NCBI GenBank assembly: GCA_002887195.1
Contig: PJAB01001303.1
Span: 1-15,551 of the forward strand
Length of the DNA: 15,551 nucleotides
DNA from: Chrysochromulina parva
Taxonomy: Eukaryota; Haptophyta; Prymnesiales; Chrysochromulinaceae
Direction: 5' to 3'
Below, one piece after another: positions 7,046 to 15,551 of this stretch; the first letter of the stretch is position 1, and each line of letters begins with the position of its first letter. The notes below the pieces were generated by a model. The model was not told the origin of the DNA. It worked only from the letters and a program-made list of their open reading frames with translations, and made no database searches. The translations under genes and the position numbers were made by a program.

Positions 7046-10000
7046 TCACTGCTGAGAGTACCAAGGTGGAAAGGCTCGTGGAGAGGCCAATTGAACGCCC
7101 GCCGACGGGTCTGACGAATCCTGAATAGCGAGAGTCCCTCGTCCCGCGCTGGTGAGTGCCGACGTTGGTCGCGAGTAGATGCGACGGACAGGATCCCCTC
7201 GCGAGCCCGGGGTACTGACGAAGTGCCATCCGTTGGGCAACTGCTGCGGGTGTAGCTGCAGTTCGTGCAACGGCTCGGCGGCGGTCTTGGAGCGCATCTC
7301 GCATCGCGCCGAAAGGAAACCTTTAGTAGCGGCCTGCAGAGCGTACGGGCCCATGAGTGCAGCTGCACTGGTGTCGTACGGGTTGAAGGTGCCCTCATCC
7401 ATCGCGAGGAGGCCTCGAGGCGCGCTCACCACAGCGCGCGGGGCATACGGGTTGCCGACACCTTCCCCACTTGATGGCATCGCGTCGCGGGGGCCGAGCG
7501 GCGCGGCGGCGGCCTTGAGCGAATCGAATGCGATCCTCGCTTCGACATCTTCACACCTCGACATCTTCACACCGCCGCCAGTCTCGGACGCCCACCCACT
7601 GGCCTCTTCGGGCCAGGGGTTGGCCGACTGCCGAGCGTGGGCCCTCAACGAGGTTGGACGAGTGGGGGCTCCAATGCTCATCCCCCGATCGGAGGGCGGG
7701 AGCAAGGCGGTACCGGTACCGGTACGCGGCCCTTGAGCGCCTCGCTCAGTCAACGTCCAAGCGGGCGCCGTGCCGAGCGCCGCCCGCGCCGTCTGCGCGC
7801 GCACCGTCGGCGCGCGCTCCGTGGGCACACCCACTGTGGGAATTCCCGTGATTGAATCGCGCACCGTCGCCGTAAAGGGGCGTCGACTTCCCCCAGGCTC
7901 GCTCTGTGGCCGAGCGGGATCCCCTCGATCGGTGTCCACGCTCAGCGGCTCGGTCGCGGCGCGAGTCGCGGCGTGGCCTCGCGGAGAGAGCCACTCTCGA
8001 TGAGACGAATGAGGGCGCACCGATGCTGGCACGTGGAGGGCATACGGCAGCGTAGCGGGGGTAGGTGGACGGCGGGCGCCCATCACGGCGCTTCTGAGCC
8101 GAAGGTCGCCCATCGCCCGGGGTGAGGCGGCGTGGCAAGTGAGCAGACCGGTAGCAAGCCGGTGCGACACGTCGGCAACAGCTTCAGGGGCCGCCGCCGC
8201 GCGCCAAGCCTCGAGATTGGCTGAGCCAGCCGCTGCGCAAGGGTCGGGAGCTGCATACCAGTCGCCAGCCCAGCCCGCCACTCCACCCGACCAAACGGCC
8301 GTTCGCGCGCCACTGGCGGCGGGCTTGCCGCTGCTGCTGCTCTGTGTGGGAGCGTGTGCTAACAGCTGGGTGGGTAGCTTGGAAGAGGGGTGGCGGGTGG
8401 AGAGGGGGCTGCTAGAGGGAGGCCTGCTAGAGGGAGGCTGTGTCGGAAGCGGCGGCGGCCATGACAGTGCGTTGGCGAGCTGGTCAGCGTCTTCGCAGTG
8501 ACTGGTAAGGGCCATCTGGAGAGGCTTGACGTCGGAAGGCCATACATGCAGCGTCTTGTCGCGCAGGTCATTGTGAGCGTCGATGACGTCGACGCGACTG
8601 CAAAGCCACGTCGCATGGCTCGGGGGCTGGGGCCGGAGAGTGGCGGATGGCATCACATCCCCCAGAGGCACCAGATGATCGACTCCACCAGGCGAGTCAT
8701 GGTGGAAATACCCCCTCAGTAGCAGTTCTGTCCATTTGGAGCCTTCGCGCTTTCCGTCCTTGCTCCGACGCAGCTTCCCACGAGGGGGATGGGGGCGTGG
8801 CAGCGGCTCCCGTGGCGGCGGCGGCGGTCGATTGAAACGGGCTGGGCGCCGAGGGGGGGCGGCATGCGTGACTTGCGCCTGCGCGACGTACGGCGGTGGC
8901 GCCTCGACGAATGAGGTTTGTGGCGGAACAGGCTGCGGTGGATCTTCGTCGATCGGCGGTGGAGGGGGCGTTTCGGCACGCTGCGAGATCGAGGCCTGGC
9001 GCGGCCTTTGCGGCGGCGACGCTGGCCTTGGGGGCGGCTGCCTTGGGGGCGGCTCCGTCGAGGTCGAGACAGCTGCTGTCTCGACTGCAGGCGGGAGCTC
9101 GGGGGCTCTCGTGCGTTTGCTCGTGCGCTTGCTCGTGCGCTTGCGTAGCAGTTCGAGCTGCTGTCGCAGCTTCTTCTCCTGCTCGCGTACCATGTCGGCG
9201 TGAGCCTTTTTCTCCCGCTCATACGACGTGGCATACGCCTTTAGCCAAGCTTCCATGCGGTAGTCCACCTCTGACTCGGTGTCCTTTGTGGCGAACGGGC
9301 GGAGCTTCTCGAAAAGTGCCTCGTCGCTCTCCCAAGTCCACACCGACACCGAGCTCTCATCCGCGGTAGCCTCTTCGCTCGCGCCAGCGGCGGCGGCGGC
9401 GGCGACGCTCACCACGTCGAACTTGAGCGCCTCCCGCTTGCACACGCGCGCCACCGTCGTGCGGATAAATTCGACATACCTGCGCGAGGGAACGGCCGCG
9501 GATCAGCTGTGCGTGGCGAGCAAGGAGCAGTGGTGCGAATGGGCTGTGGAGCGGCGCCATGGACTAGTGCCACGCGAAGCTGGGCAGCACACACTCGTCA
9601 GAGGTAATCCCGTTGGTGTTCATGTCGACGAACTGGAAGAGGCTCCTGTGGAACTCTTCGCGCGTGAGGTAGTCCTTGCCCTGTACGTCGGCCTTCCAGT
9701 CCGCTTCGGTCGTGCGCATGCATTCGTGCGCATCGATGAGCTCCAGGTCCAGCTCGCGTTCCGCCTGTGCTTCATTGAGCACCGCGGCAAGGTACAGCTT
9801 GCGCGCAAACGTGTAGTAGAGCGAGCGCGTCATCTTGGTCTTGCCGAGTGGCACGCAGCGATTCCACGCGTCATCGAGCGCCGCCACCACGCTCGGGTTC
9901 GTGCGCAGCGCCTCACGCGCGACAAGAGCCATGCCACTGTACAACGGGTTGTCTGCCGCACCGGCAGCGAGCGCAGCCTCGTCCAGGTACGACCTGCGAA

Positions 10001-10304
10001 GCTCCGGCAGTCGCTTGATCAGATCAGTCCATCCGAAATTTTCCTTCTTGGCGCGCACAAAGCGCTGCAAACTGACTATTGCCCTCGTGCGCTCTTCCTC
10101 CGTGGGCACGGGTCGTCGGCTGCTGACGTCATCATCGTTGTCTACAGTCGCTGCGGCAGCCACGTGAGCCCTCGCGAGCAGCGAGCTTGGTGAAGCAGGG
10201 TCGGTGCCTCCTGCACTCGAGGGCGCCCACTCGAGAGGGGTCTCTACACCGCCGCCCTTCGGGGGTCTCGAGGGCGCCTCGAGCCTGCCTCGGAGCGTCA
10301 GCAT
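7046..10304 (-). CDS. IQ-like / degenerate EF-hand-like protein with long Pro-rich tail, two exons
   Basis: Coding sequence is 10304-9595 joined to 9479-7046, giving 1047 residues. The downstream frame has only a GTG as its first start, and the upstream frame runs into a stop at 9566-9564. Removing 9594-9480 joins NGITSDE to YVEFIRTTVARV in frame. Residues 76-86 (IVSLQRFVRAK) resemble an IQ calmodulin-binding motif. Residues 156-245 form a conserved-looking helical domain (KMTRSLYY, LYLAAVLNEAQAE, EADWKADV, FHRSLFQFVDM) ending in an EF-hand-like loop one residue short (DMNTNG-ITSDE). Then follow an Ala run, a charged coiled coil (about 318-360, with KRTSKRTSKRT), a Pro-rich stretch (362-470) and a long low-complexity tail ending RIYSRPTSALTSAGRG. 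A Ca2+/calmodulin-linked axonemal or cytoskeletal role is inferred from style only. The ATG at 10304 is the first start close to the recognisable part; the frame stays open upstream to 10769, so a longer N-terminus is possible. Confidence 0.72.
7542..7573 (-). repeat. 16-base direct tandem duplication within the coding tail
   Basis: tcgacatcttcacacc occurs twice in a row (7542-7557, 7558-7573). The length is not a multiple of three, so its origin would have shifted the frame, yet the frame is open on both sides. It lies in the low-complexity tail of the IQ/EF-hand-like gene. Confidence 0.85.
9480..9594 (-). other. 115-base intron of the IQ/EF-hand-like gene
   Basis: On the minus strand the intron starts GTGTGTGCTG after GACGA and ends CTCGCGCAG before GTATGTCGAA. 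It splits a Glu codon (GA|G) and restores the EF-hand-like context ...DE-YVEF. Without splicing the upstream frame ends nine residues later and the downstream frame has no ATG. The exon after the acceptor begins GTATGT, itself donor-like. Confidence 0.85.
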
Positions 10305-10464
10305 GTGCACAAGGAAGTCCGAGTGCTTGTGCAAACCCGTCCAGTGAACAGCTGAAGAGGGTGTGAAAAAGAAACCCGATCCCCTCGGCAGCAGGCCGAT
10401 TGCCCGCACTATCGCCCGCACTGAATGTCCCTGACTCACGAGCCTCGAGTCACGAGACTTTTGG
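10305..10464. promoter_or_regulatory. Divergent promoter region between the IQ/EF-hand-like and PDZ-like genes
   Basis: Two genes point away from each other across this 160-base gap (up to 292 bases if the PDZ-like gene starts at 10597). Both 5' ends and their core promoters must be here or very near. No TATA-like string is clear. Coordinated expression of the pair is possible but inferred only from layout. Confidence 0.4.
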
Positions 10465-11370
10465 ATGACCGGCAATTCCCATTTCGGTAAAATCGTGTCA
10501 TCGCGCTGCATCATCGCGCTTGCCTCTCCGCCCTTGCCGTGCGTGCCGATTTGTGCGTGGAATCCTTTCAACTTGACATCGGAACAAGTCGGATTGATGT
10601 CACGCGCCTCTGCCTCCCTCGAGAGAAAGGGAGCACAAAAGGCGATGCTGAAGGAAAAGGCTTCCGAGCATGCTGCGGACCTTGCCATGGGTCTTACATC
10701 CACGATGAAGAAGCTGATTGCGGGCGACTCCCTGATTTGCATCACATGCCGTGCCACAGTTCTTGGCAACGGCTGCGGTCCAGGAAAGTGCGAATGTAGT
10801 GGTGGGCGAACAAAACCTTCGGACGATTATGACCCCAAGGAAGCCCTTCTCAATGCGGCGATGAGCCGCGAGAAGGTGCGCAAAGACGCCGTTAAGGGTG
10901 CGTCTGCTGCGAATCAAGTCGTTGTGGCAGCGGACAAGGAGAAGAAGAAGGCCGGCAGAGGGCTCGATGATCTCGCTGATCTCGATCTGAGCTCCGTTGA
11001 CATGGTCGAGATCGTGTTCGAGGCAGGCAAGCTTGGGATGGCCCTTGAGAAGCATGCCGTGAGCAGCGTCGCGGACGGTGGCGCGGCGGCAGCTCTCAAG
11101 GTGAAGGCTGGATGGGTGATCCGCAAGGTGAACGACGATGACATGCCGCCGGATAAAGCGATCATCATGAAGCACGCGGCGGCTGCCATGAAGGCGGGAT
11201 CCATGACCATCACTTTTCAGCAGCCGCTCGAGGACGGAAAGCATCACTGCATCGGCTGCGACAAGTTCATCGACGCTGCGCAGTTTGATGGGGCCAAGAA
11301 CGACTTGGGCGCGGGGCCGGGCAGGCAGACTTGCTGCAGCTGCGAGGAGTTTGCCGACTTCTGCGGCTGA
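10465..11370 (+). CDS. PDZ-like domain protein with N- and C-terminal Cys clusters
   Basis: This is a 301-residue frame from the ATG at 10465. An in-frame ATG at 10597 (residue 45) may be the real start, since residues 1-44 look like untranslated leader. A short charged helix with Cys92-x2-Cys95 and Cys104, Cys109 and Cys111 (ICITCRATV...GNGCGPGKCEC) forms a possible zinc site. A Lys/Ala-rich helix follows. Residues about 181-252 look like a PDZ fold: the GKLGMALE carboxylate-loop region, then VADGGAAAALKVKAGWVIRKVN, the typical GG-A-...-G-W/D-I..VN pattern, and a final MTITFQQP strand. The C-terminus has Cys262-x2-Cys265, then Cys290, 291, 293 and 300, a second possible metal site. Likely a cytosolic scaffold or adaptor; ligand unknown. 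No intron is needed. Confidence is good for the gene, moderate for the PDZ call and low for metal binding. Confidence 0.78.
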   Translation: MTGNSHFGKIVSSRCIIALASPPLPCVPICAWNPFNLTSEQVGLMSRASASLERKGAQKAMLKEKASEHAADLAMGLTSTMKKLIAGDSLICITCRATVLGNGCGPGKCECSGGRTKPSDDYDPKEALLNAAMSREKVRKDAVKGASAANQVVVAADKEKKKAGRGLDDLADLDLSSVDMVEIVFEAGKLGMALEKHAVSSVADGGAAAALKVKAGWVIRKVNDDDMPPDKAIIMKHAAAAMKAGSMTITFQQPLEDGKHHCIGCDKFIDAAQFDGAKNDLGAGPGRQTCCSCEEFADFCG

Positions 11371-12236
11371 CCTGGATTCTGTTTGCCATGTGTAGTCATC
11401 GAGAGACGAGGGCGTGCGGGTGTCGTGTGGACAGGAGTGCCGTGGTGACGTCCGGACGTGACGACTGACGTGGGTGCCGGCTCCGGTCCCGCCGGTCAGG
11501 TCCGGTGCGGCGCGGGGCATGGGCATGGAAATCGTCCGATATGAGTGCGCCTGCGTTGGCTCGGTGCTGTCTGCCGACGCCCTGTTACCTCACTGATCTC
11601 TGATGTGATGTGCAAGGAGCAAGCCGCCACACCCGCGCCCCGGACTCCCCGATGCGGCGCAGCGGTCGCGATAGACAGGCCGCTTACGTCGCTAAATATG
11701 TGGTATCAAAATACGCACGACAACGAACGACAGCGCCACCAATCGAGCGCCAGGACCACCAGCATACAATGCACCGAGCAGGTGGCTAGTACGACCCGTT
11801 CGGTTGCCAGACCTACAGCCCGCGCGAACCATAGTCCATACCTCAGGTCCAAGCATACCGCCTCGAGACCCGAGACTGCATAGACTCTACAGACTTCTAC
11901 ACGATACACGTCACAGTACGGGGCTACACGGCGTGCAGTTCTGCAGTTATTCTGCAGTGTACTGTAGGACACTAGGACAACGTACTTGATACTGTACTCT
12001 CGCCGTCATGCTTGGCTCATGCTGGGCACCTGGGACGGACACCCGCGCCGTGTCTCACCTCACCTCCCGCTAGAACAAACACCCGACCCTTGCCAGCCGT
12101 TGAGGTCATGTTCATACACCCAACTCATGATTCTTCGAAGGGCCCTCTCCGCCAATGCCGGGATCAGAGAGCACACCATCCCCAACGCCCAACCACGCTA
12201 TCCTGTGGAAGTGCATCAGAGACGTCAACAGAACCA
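11371..12236. other. Convergent 3' spacer between the PDZ-like and multi-pore channel genes
   Basis: About 865 bases with no supportable gene; frames at 11545-11883 (+), 11706-11972 (-) and 11986-12412 (+) show no domain or family look. It starts GC-rich with CCGG words (about 11475-11515) and becomes richer in tac/gtac words. A tgcagt word occurs three times at 11934-11958. A possible last exon of the channel gene (12164-12202, minus) lies in it. I looked on the minus strand for another K+ filter sequence (GYG/GFG/GLG context) that would complete a third channel module and saw none. Confidence 0.5.
12164..12202 (-). other. Possible last exon of the multi-pore K+ channel
   Basis: After codon ATG (12257-12255) the minus strand reads GTGAGCG, a good donor, and at 12203 an acceptor ends ...CACTTCCACAG with a CTGAT-like branch site. 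Splicing out 12254-12203 (52 bases) would add twelve residues (DSVVGRWGWCAL) and a stop, replacing the unspliced ending VSEFC. Either ending is possible; both leave the third module incomplete. Confidence 0.4.
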
Positions 12237-15200
12237 TCAACAGAACTCGCTCACCATCGGCGGGAGGCGGATGCTCGTGCGCAACTCATTCTCCTCGTCC
12301 ATGGAAGCACAGTTGCCCATGCGCTCAAAGTCCGACTCTGACCAGTAAAGGCAGAGGCCGCCCAAGACGATCACTAAATACATACCGAGGATTGCGGCCG
12401 CGAAGCAAGTGAACCGAGACAGAGCACGGTCCCAGCACGATGGCATCGGGACCGGGTGCTCGTGTTTGGCTGGCAGTGCCTCCATATGGAGACGGAGTGG
12501 CTGATGACGGTTGTCAAAGGCGGACGTGAGCGGCGAGGCCGAGGTGGGCGGAGATGGCGGCCCAGGGGATGCAACCTGAACCGTGCTGAACGCGTGCGAC
12601 AGCTGCCGAGGGAGCCGACGCAGGTCCATGGCTATGGGCCAGGCGATGAGTGCGACCTCGTTGATCCACGCGGCCCCGTGGGAGGCGAAGGCACTGAAGA
12701 ACGCGAGCCCGGCAAAGACTGCGAGCGCTTCAAAGAAGATGAGGCTTGATGGAGCACCAAAGGGCTGAAGAGCGAAGTCGCCGAACCCGATGGTGCTGAA
12801 GGTGACGAAGCCAAAGTAGTAGCCCTCGTCAAAGGTGATTACCGTATCCAGGTAGTGGCCAAACACAGTCTGTGCACACACGGCGCAGATGCCGAGGTAG
12901 CCGTGCAGCAGACCGATGGCAACGAGCAGCTTGTAACGAGCTTCCTGCTCTGATGACGCCACGAGCTCCGGGCCGCCGCATTGACGGACGACCCGCGCCA
13001 CTTTGCCACTGACGAAGAGCATCATGGAGGCCACCCACGCGATGGTCGCCGTGACCTCATTCACGAGCGCACTCAAACACACTCCGTATAAGATCATCGT
13101 AAGGTGGCCGATGAGGACGACGATGGCTTTGCCCAAGCGTGTCTTCGGTGCGAAGGTGCCGTACCCGATCGACGTCGCGATGGTCATCATGAAGAAGGTG
13201 GCCCCCTCAAATGTCCACTTGGGCTGAGTGTAGTCTGCAGAGCGGCTCTTGCACGTGTCAAGGCGTGCGAGGAAGAACTCGGTGAGCGAATCCGCAGCGG
13301 CCTCGTTCTTCACCACCTGCACGTAGTCGCCCACAATCGAGTCGAGAGCGGCCCCGCGCTCCTCCGCTGGCGTCTGGCTGAGCGCCGCGAGCGCTGCGGC
13401 AGCTTCCTCGCGCGAGGCCGGTCGGAGTTCTGGAGGTGCGGATGGGGGCGACAGTGGCAAGCCACTCAAAGCTCCCACTGAGAGCCTCTCGAGACCCATG
13501 TTCTCGCGTACCTCGTTCTCCTCGAGGCGCATTGCGATCGCGTCAGCCTCCTCCGTTGCGGCCTCGACGTGCACGAACACGGCGGCGCCGATGAGGATCA
13601 TCGCATAAAAGATCGCAAGGTAGCCGATGACCGCCAGGCATGCACGAAGACGTGGCTCGCACAGGCTCGGCTGGGCCTCTGCTGTGTTATCTGCTGTGGG
13701 TGGTTTCTTGACATCCACCTTCGTCTCCTCCACCATCCGCTCCTCCATCCTCTCCTCAGCCCGGAGGAAGTTATATTGCGGGCTAAAGGTCGTGGACGTC
13801 TGGTTAATCGTTGTCGTCTGGGTAAATGTCGTTGTCTGGGAGCTCGCGGCGGAGCAACTGAACGCGTCGTGCGTGTACACCTTCACGTCGTTTTGGCAAC
13901 AAGGGTCCGGTGGCAGCTCGGGCTCCTTCGGCGGCAATGCGGAGCTCGGCGCAGGCTCCGGTTGGGGTGGCAGCTTGGGCTCCGTCGGCGGCGAGGCGGG
14001 CGGCGATGCCGGCGACGCTGGTGTTGTCGTTGGAGGAGCAACACGCGTACCCAGCTGAACGGCCCACACTCTGAGCTGAGAGTCGAGTGCGGTTCCGAGA
14101 GGCAGCACGAGATCGGAGCAAGCCCCGGTCGCGACGTTGAAGGCCGCCATCCCGAACATAATGATCAGCGCCTGCACGAGCAGCCGCCCGAGCTCATAGT
14201 TGCTGTTGTCTGCCGGGCCCAGGCTAAAGTCGCCCAGGCCGATGCTCGAGAAGGTGACGAAGCAGAAGTAGTAGCACGTGCCGTAGTCCCACTCTTCATG
14301 GAGCGGATCCTCTTTGTCGCGGTCCAGGTAGACGATCACTGCCGCTGCCATGAGGATGGCGTGGCACAGGAGCATCGCGCTCGCCCCTTTGAGTATTTTC
14401 TGACCCTGTTCGGAGAGGGGCTCATCGGAACGTCTCGCGCGGAGCAGCAGCCGCTCGGTACGTGCCTCGATCGCTTCGATGACATCCACGGCCGGGCGCG
14501 AGACCAGCCCAAAGAGGACGATGGTCACCGAGCCGAAGAGGATGACCATCCAGCGACCGAACGGCAGAGAGGGGGCGAAGGTGCCGTAACCGATGGTGGT
14601 GACTATCGTCATCATGAAGAATGTCTGTCGTACGTGGCGGATGGGGGAGAGCCGTGCCGATCGCGTCAGCATGGCGACTGGACGGGGGAGAGTAAGGTGA
14701 GATGACGGAGGCACTCACCGCGCCGTTGAAGGTCCAGTTGAGATCCTCTGGGCCGGGCGCGCCTCCGATGCACGAGTCCATCAGGTATGCGAAGAACTGG
14801 TCGATCAGCGTGCTGGTGGTCGCGTCCTCGTCCAGGGTTTGGTATGTGCGAACCATACTGGTGAGGAACTCCTCGCGTGCGGGGTTGATGGGAATGGTGG
14901 TGACGTTCGTCGTGCCGTTGATGATGATGGGCGGCTGAACGGCCACCTGTGGCACCGAGGTGTTCACCTGCAGGGCACTCTCGAGCGCAGCCTCGTCTTG
15001 GGATCTGCGCACACGTAGGCGCCAGGCACACGCGTACCGGCCACAGAGGGGGTGGGTGAGCAAACGAGACACGTGGACAGGAGCCAGGGCGTGGAGACAG
15101 ACTCTGGCATGGATGCGACACAGGGCAAGGGCAGGAGAGAGAGGCGAAAAGGACAGAGGTCAGTCCTCCCCGACTCCGCGCATCCCCTGACTAGGGCAAC

Positions 15201-15551
15201 GTTGCTCAGATCGGCCAAGCTCACCTAAGGGTGGTGGCGAGCGTGTTCTGCATGTTTGCATTGCTGGCCGTCACCACTGCCGTGACGAGCACGGAGCCCG
15301 CGCTGACCGCGATCGTAACGTCCGAAGCAGGCACACCGAGCAACGTCGCCAACCTCGTGCGGAAGGCCTCGCGCTCAGAGACGCCGAAGCTCTCGATGGT
15401 GGCCCCGGCGAGGGGGAATGAGGCTTCGATGGGATGCACGGTGACAGGGATGACGACCGTGGTGATGACAGGTGTCTCGTCGGCGAGGAGGGCTGACTCG
15501 AGCGCGGCGCGTGCCTGCGTGCCGACGGCCGCCTGCCGTTGGGCGAAGACG
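12237..15551 (-). CDS. Multi-pore potassium channel, four P-loops plus a partial third module (5' end off window)
   Basis: Exons 15551-15225, 15004-14719 and 14624-12237 join in frame to give 999 residues, with the N-terminus beyond the right edge. Module 1: a long extracellular cap (1 to about 204, Ser/Thr/Val-rich), filter TTIGYG at 213-218, M2 about 226-246, M3 about 286-304, filter SIGLGDF at 331-337, M4 about 352-370. A Pro-rich cytoplasmic linker follows (about 400-445) with a Thr-rich and an acidic part. Module 2: M1 about 530-558, an acidic cap, filter TSIGYGTF at 688-695, M2 about 701-726, M3 about 769-791, filter TIGFGDF at 815-821, M4 about 830-856. A third M1 follows (about 941-965) with a cap start, then a stop. 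Each module resembles a K2P subunit (first filter GYG, second GLG/GFG). Two modules on one chain give the four P-loops needed for a complete K+ pore. Splice forms are inferred from frame and repeat alignment. Confidence 0.85.
14625..14718 (-). other. 94-base intron before the first pore loop
   Basis: Minus strand GTGAGTGCC...CGTACGACAG. Excision joins WTFNGA to TFFMMTIVTTIGYG, which matches the uninterrupted WTFEGATFFMMT of module 2 exactly in position. The GTG at 14714 inside it is not a start. Confidence 0.92.
15005..15224 (-). other. 220-base intron in the extracellular cap of the channel
   Basis: The donor is CTTAG|GTGAGC and the acceptor TGTGCGCAG|ATCCC. The joined sequence is ...NTLATTLR|SQDEAALESAL... 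in frame, with an Arg codon split AG|A. The stop at 15223-15221 is thus intronic. This is the longest intron in the window. Confidence 0.85.

Noticed and set aside
9279..10193. 304-codon plus-strand frame opposite the IQ/EF-hand-like gene
   Set aside because: Antisense shadow. Its composition is that of reverse-complemented coding sequence, and the minus-strand frame is supported by splicing and motifs.
10216..10623. Five CTCGAG palindromes around the divergent promoter
   Set aside because: The same word occurs at many other places in the window (for example near 2560, 11860, 13486, 14245, 14983 and 15497), so it seems a general word preference, not a promoter signal.
10305..10769. N-terminal 155 residues of the minus-strand frame 9564-10769
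   Set aside because: This part overlaps the start of the plus-strand PDZ-like gene and the promoter gap, and shows no pattern. The ATG at 10304 is closer to the recognisable domain. A longer N-terminus is not strictly excluded.
11545..12412. Small frames in the convergent spacer (11545-11883, 11706-11972, 11986-12348)
   Set aside because: No domain, odd composition, position between two gene ends, and no splice evidence.
13569..14705. 378-codon plus-strand frame opposite the multi-pore channel
   Set aside because: Arg/His/Cys-rich antisense translation of a strand with four unmistakable K+ filters.
1..15551. CRISPR arrays, tRNA or rRNA genes, transposase genes, viral genes
   Set aside because: I looked on both strands and saw no spaced identical repeats, tRNA-like cloverleaf, conserved rRNA stretch or recognisable mobile-element protein.

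Overview
The window is nuclear DNA of a eukaryote, most likely a unicellular alga or flagellate. The evidence is: an animal-type inward-rectifier K+ channel; a second, multi-pore K+ channel; an actin-fold protein fused to Trp-rich helical repeats; GT-AG introns of 70-220 bases that restore family-consistent protein sequence when removed; and no bacterial operon layout. Coding DNA is GC-rich and the gaps are visibly less so. A haptophyte or similar secondary-plastid alga would fit, but that is a guess from protein style, not shown by the sequence.

Layout. 1-374: 5' flank. 375-2292 (+): Kir-type K+ channel with one confident 70-base intron and an in-frame 528-base insert that may itself be an intron. 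2522-6373 (-): very long single-exon gene with an N-terminal actin-like domain, two copies of a coiled-coil module (one inside the actin fold) and a long Sfi1-like Trp/Arg-rich helical region. 6374-7045: less GC-rich spacer. 7046-10304 (-): one gene split by a 115-base intron, with IQ-like and degenerate EF-hand-like sequence at the N-terminus and a long Pro-rich tail. About 10305-10464: short divergent promoter region. 10465-11370 (+): PDZ-like protein with flanking Cys clusters. 11371-12236: convergent 3' spacer. 12237-15551 (-): 3' part of a large K+ channel gene with at least three exons, running off the right edge. It carries four P-loops in two M1-cap-P-M2-M3-P-M4 modules, then the first membrane segment of a third.

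How they fit together. Two unrelated K+ channel families lie about 10 kb apart. Three neighbours could belong to a flagellar, basal-body or Ca2+-linked apparatus (actin/Sfi1-like, IQ/EF-hand-like, PDZ/Cys-cluster), but that link is inference only.

The most novel items are the actin-like/Sfi1-like fusion with its internally copied coiled coil, the single-chain four-pore (plus one third) K+ channel, and the Kir gene, in which one intron lies between 20-base direct repeats and a stop-free 3n insert sits exactly in a conserved beta-strand. Several apparent starts are GTG codons. They are not accepted as eukaryotic starts here and instead helped reveal introns.
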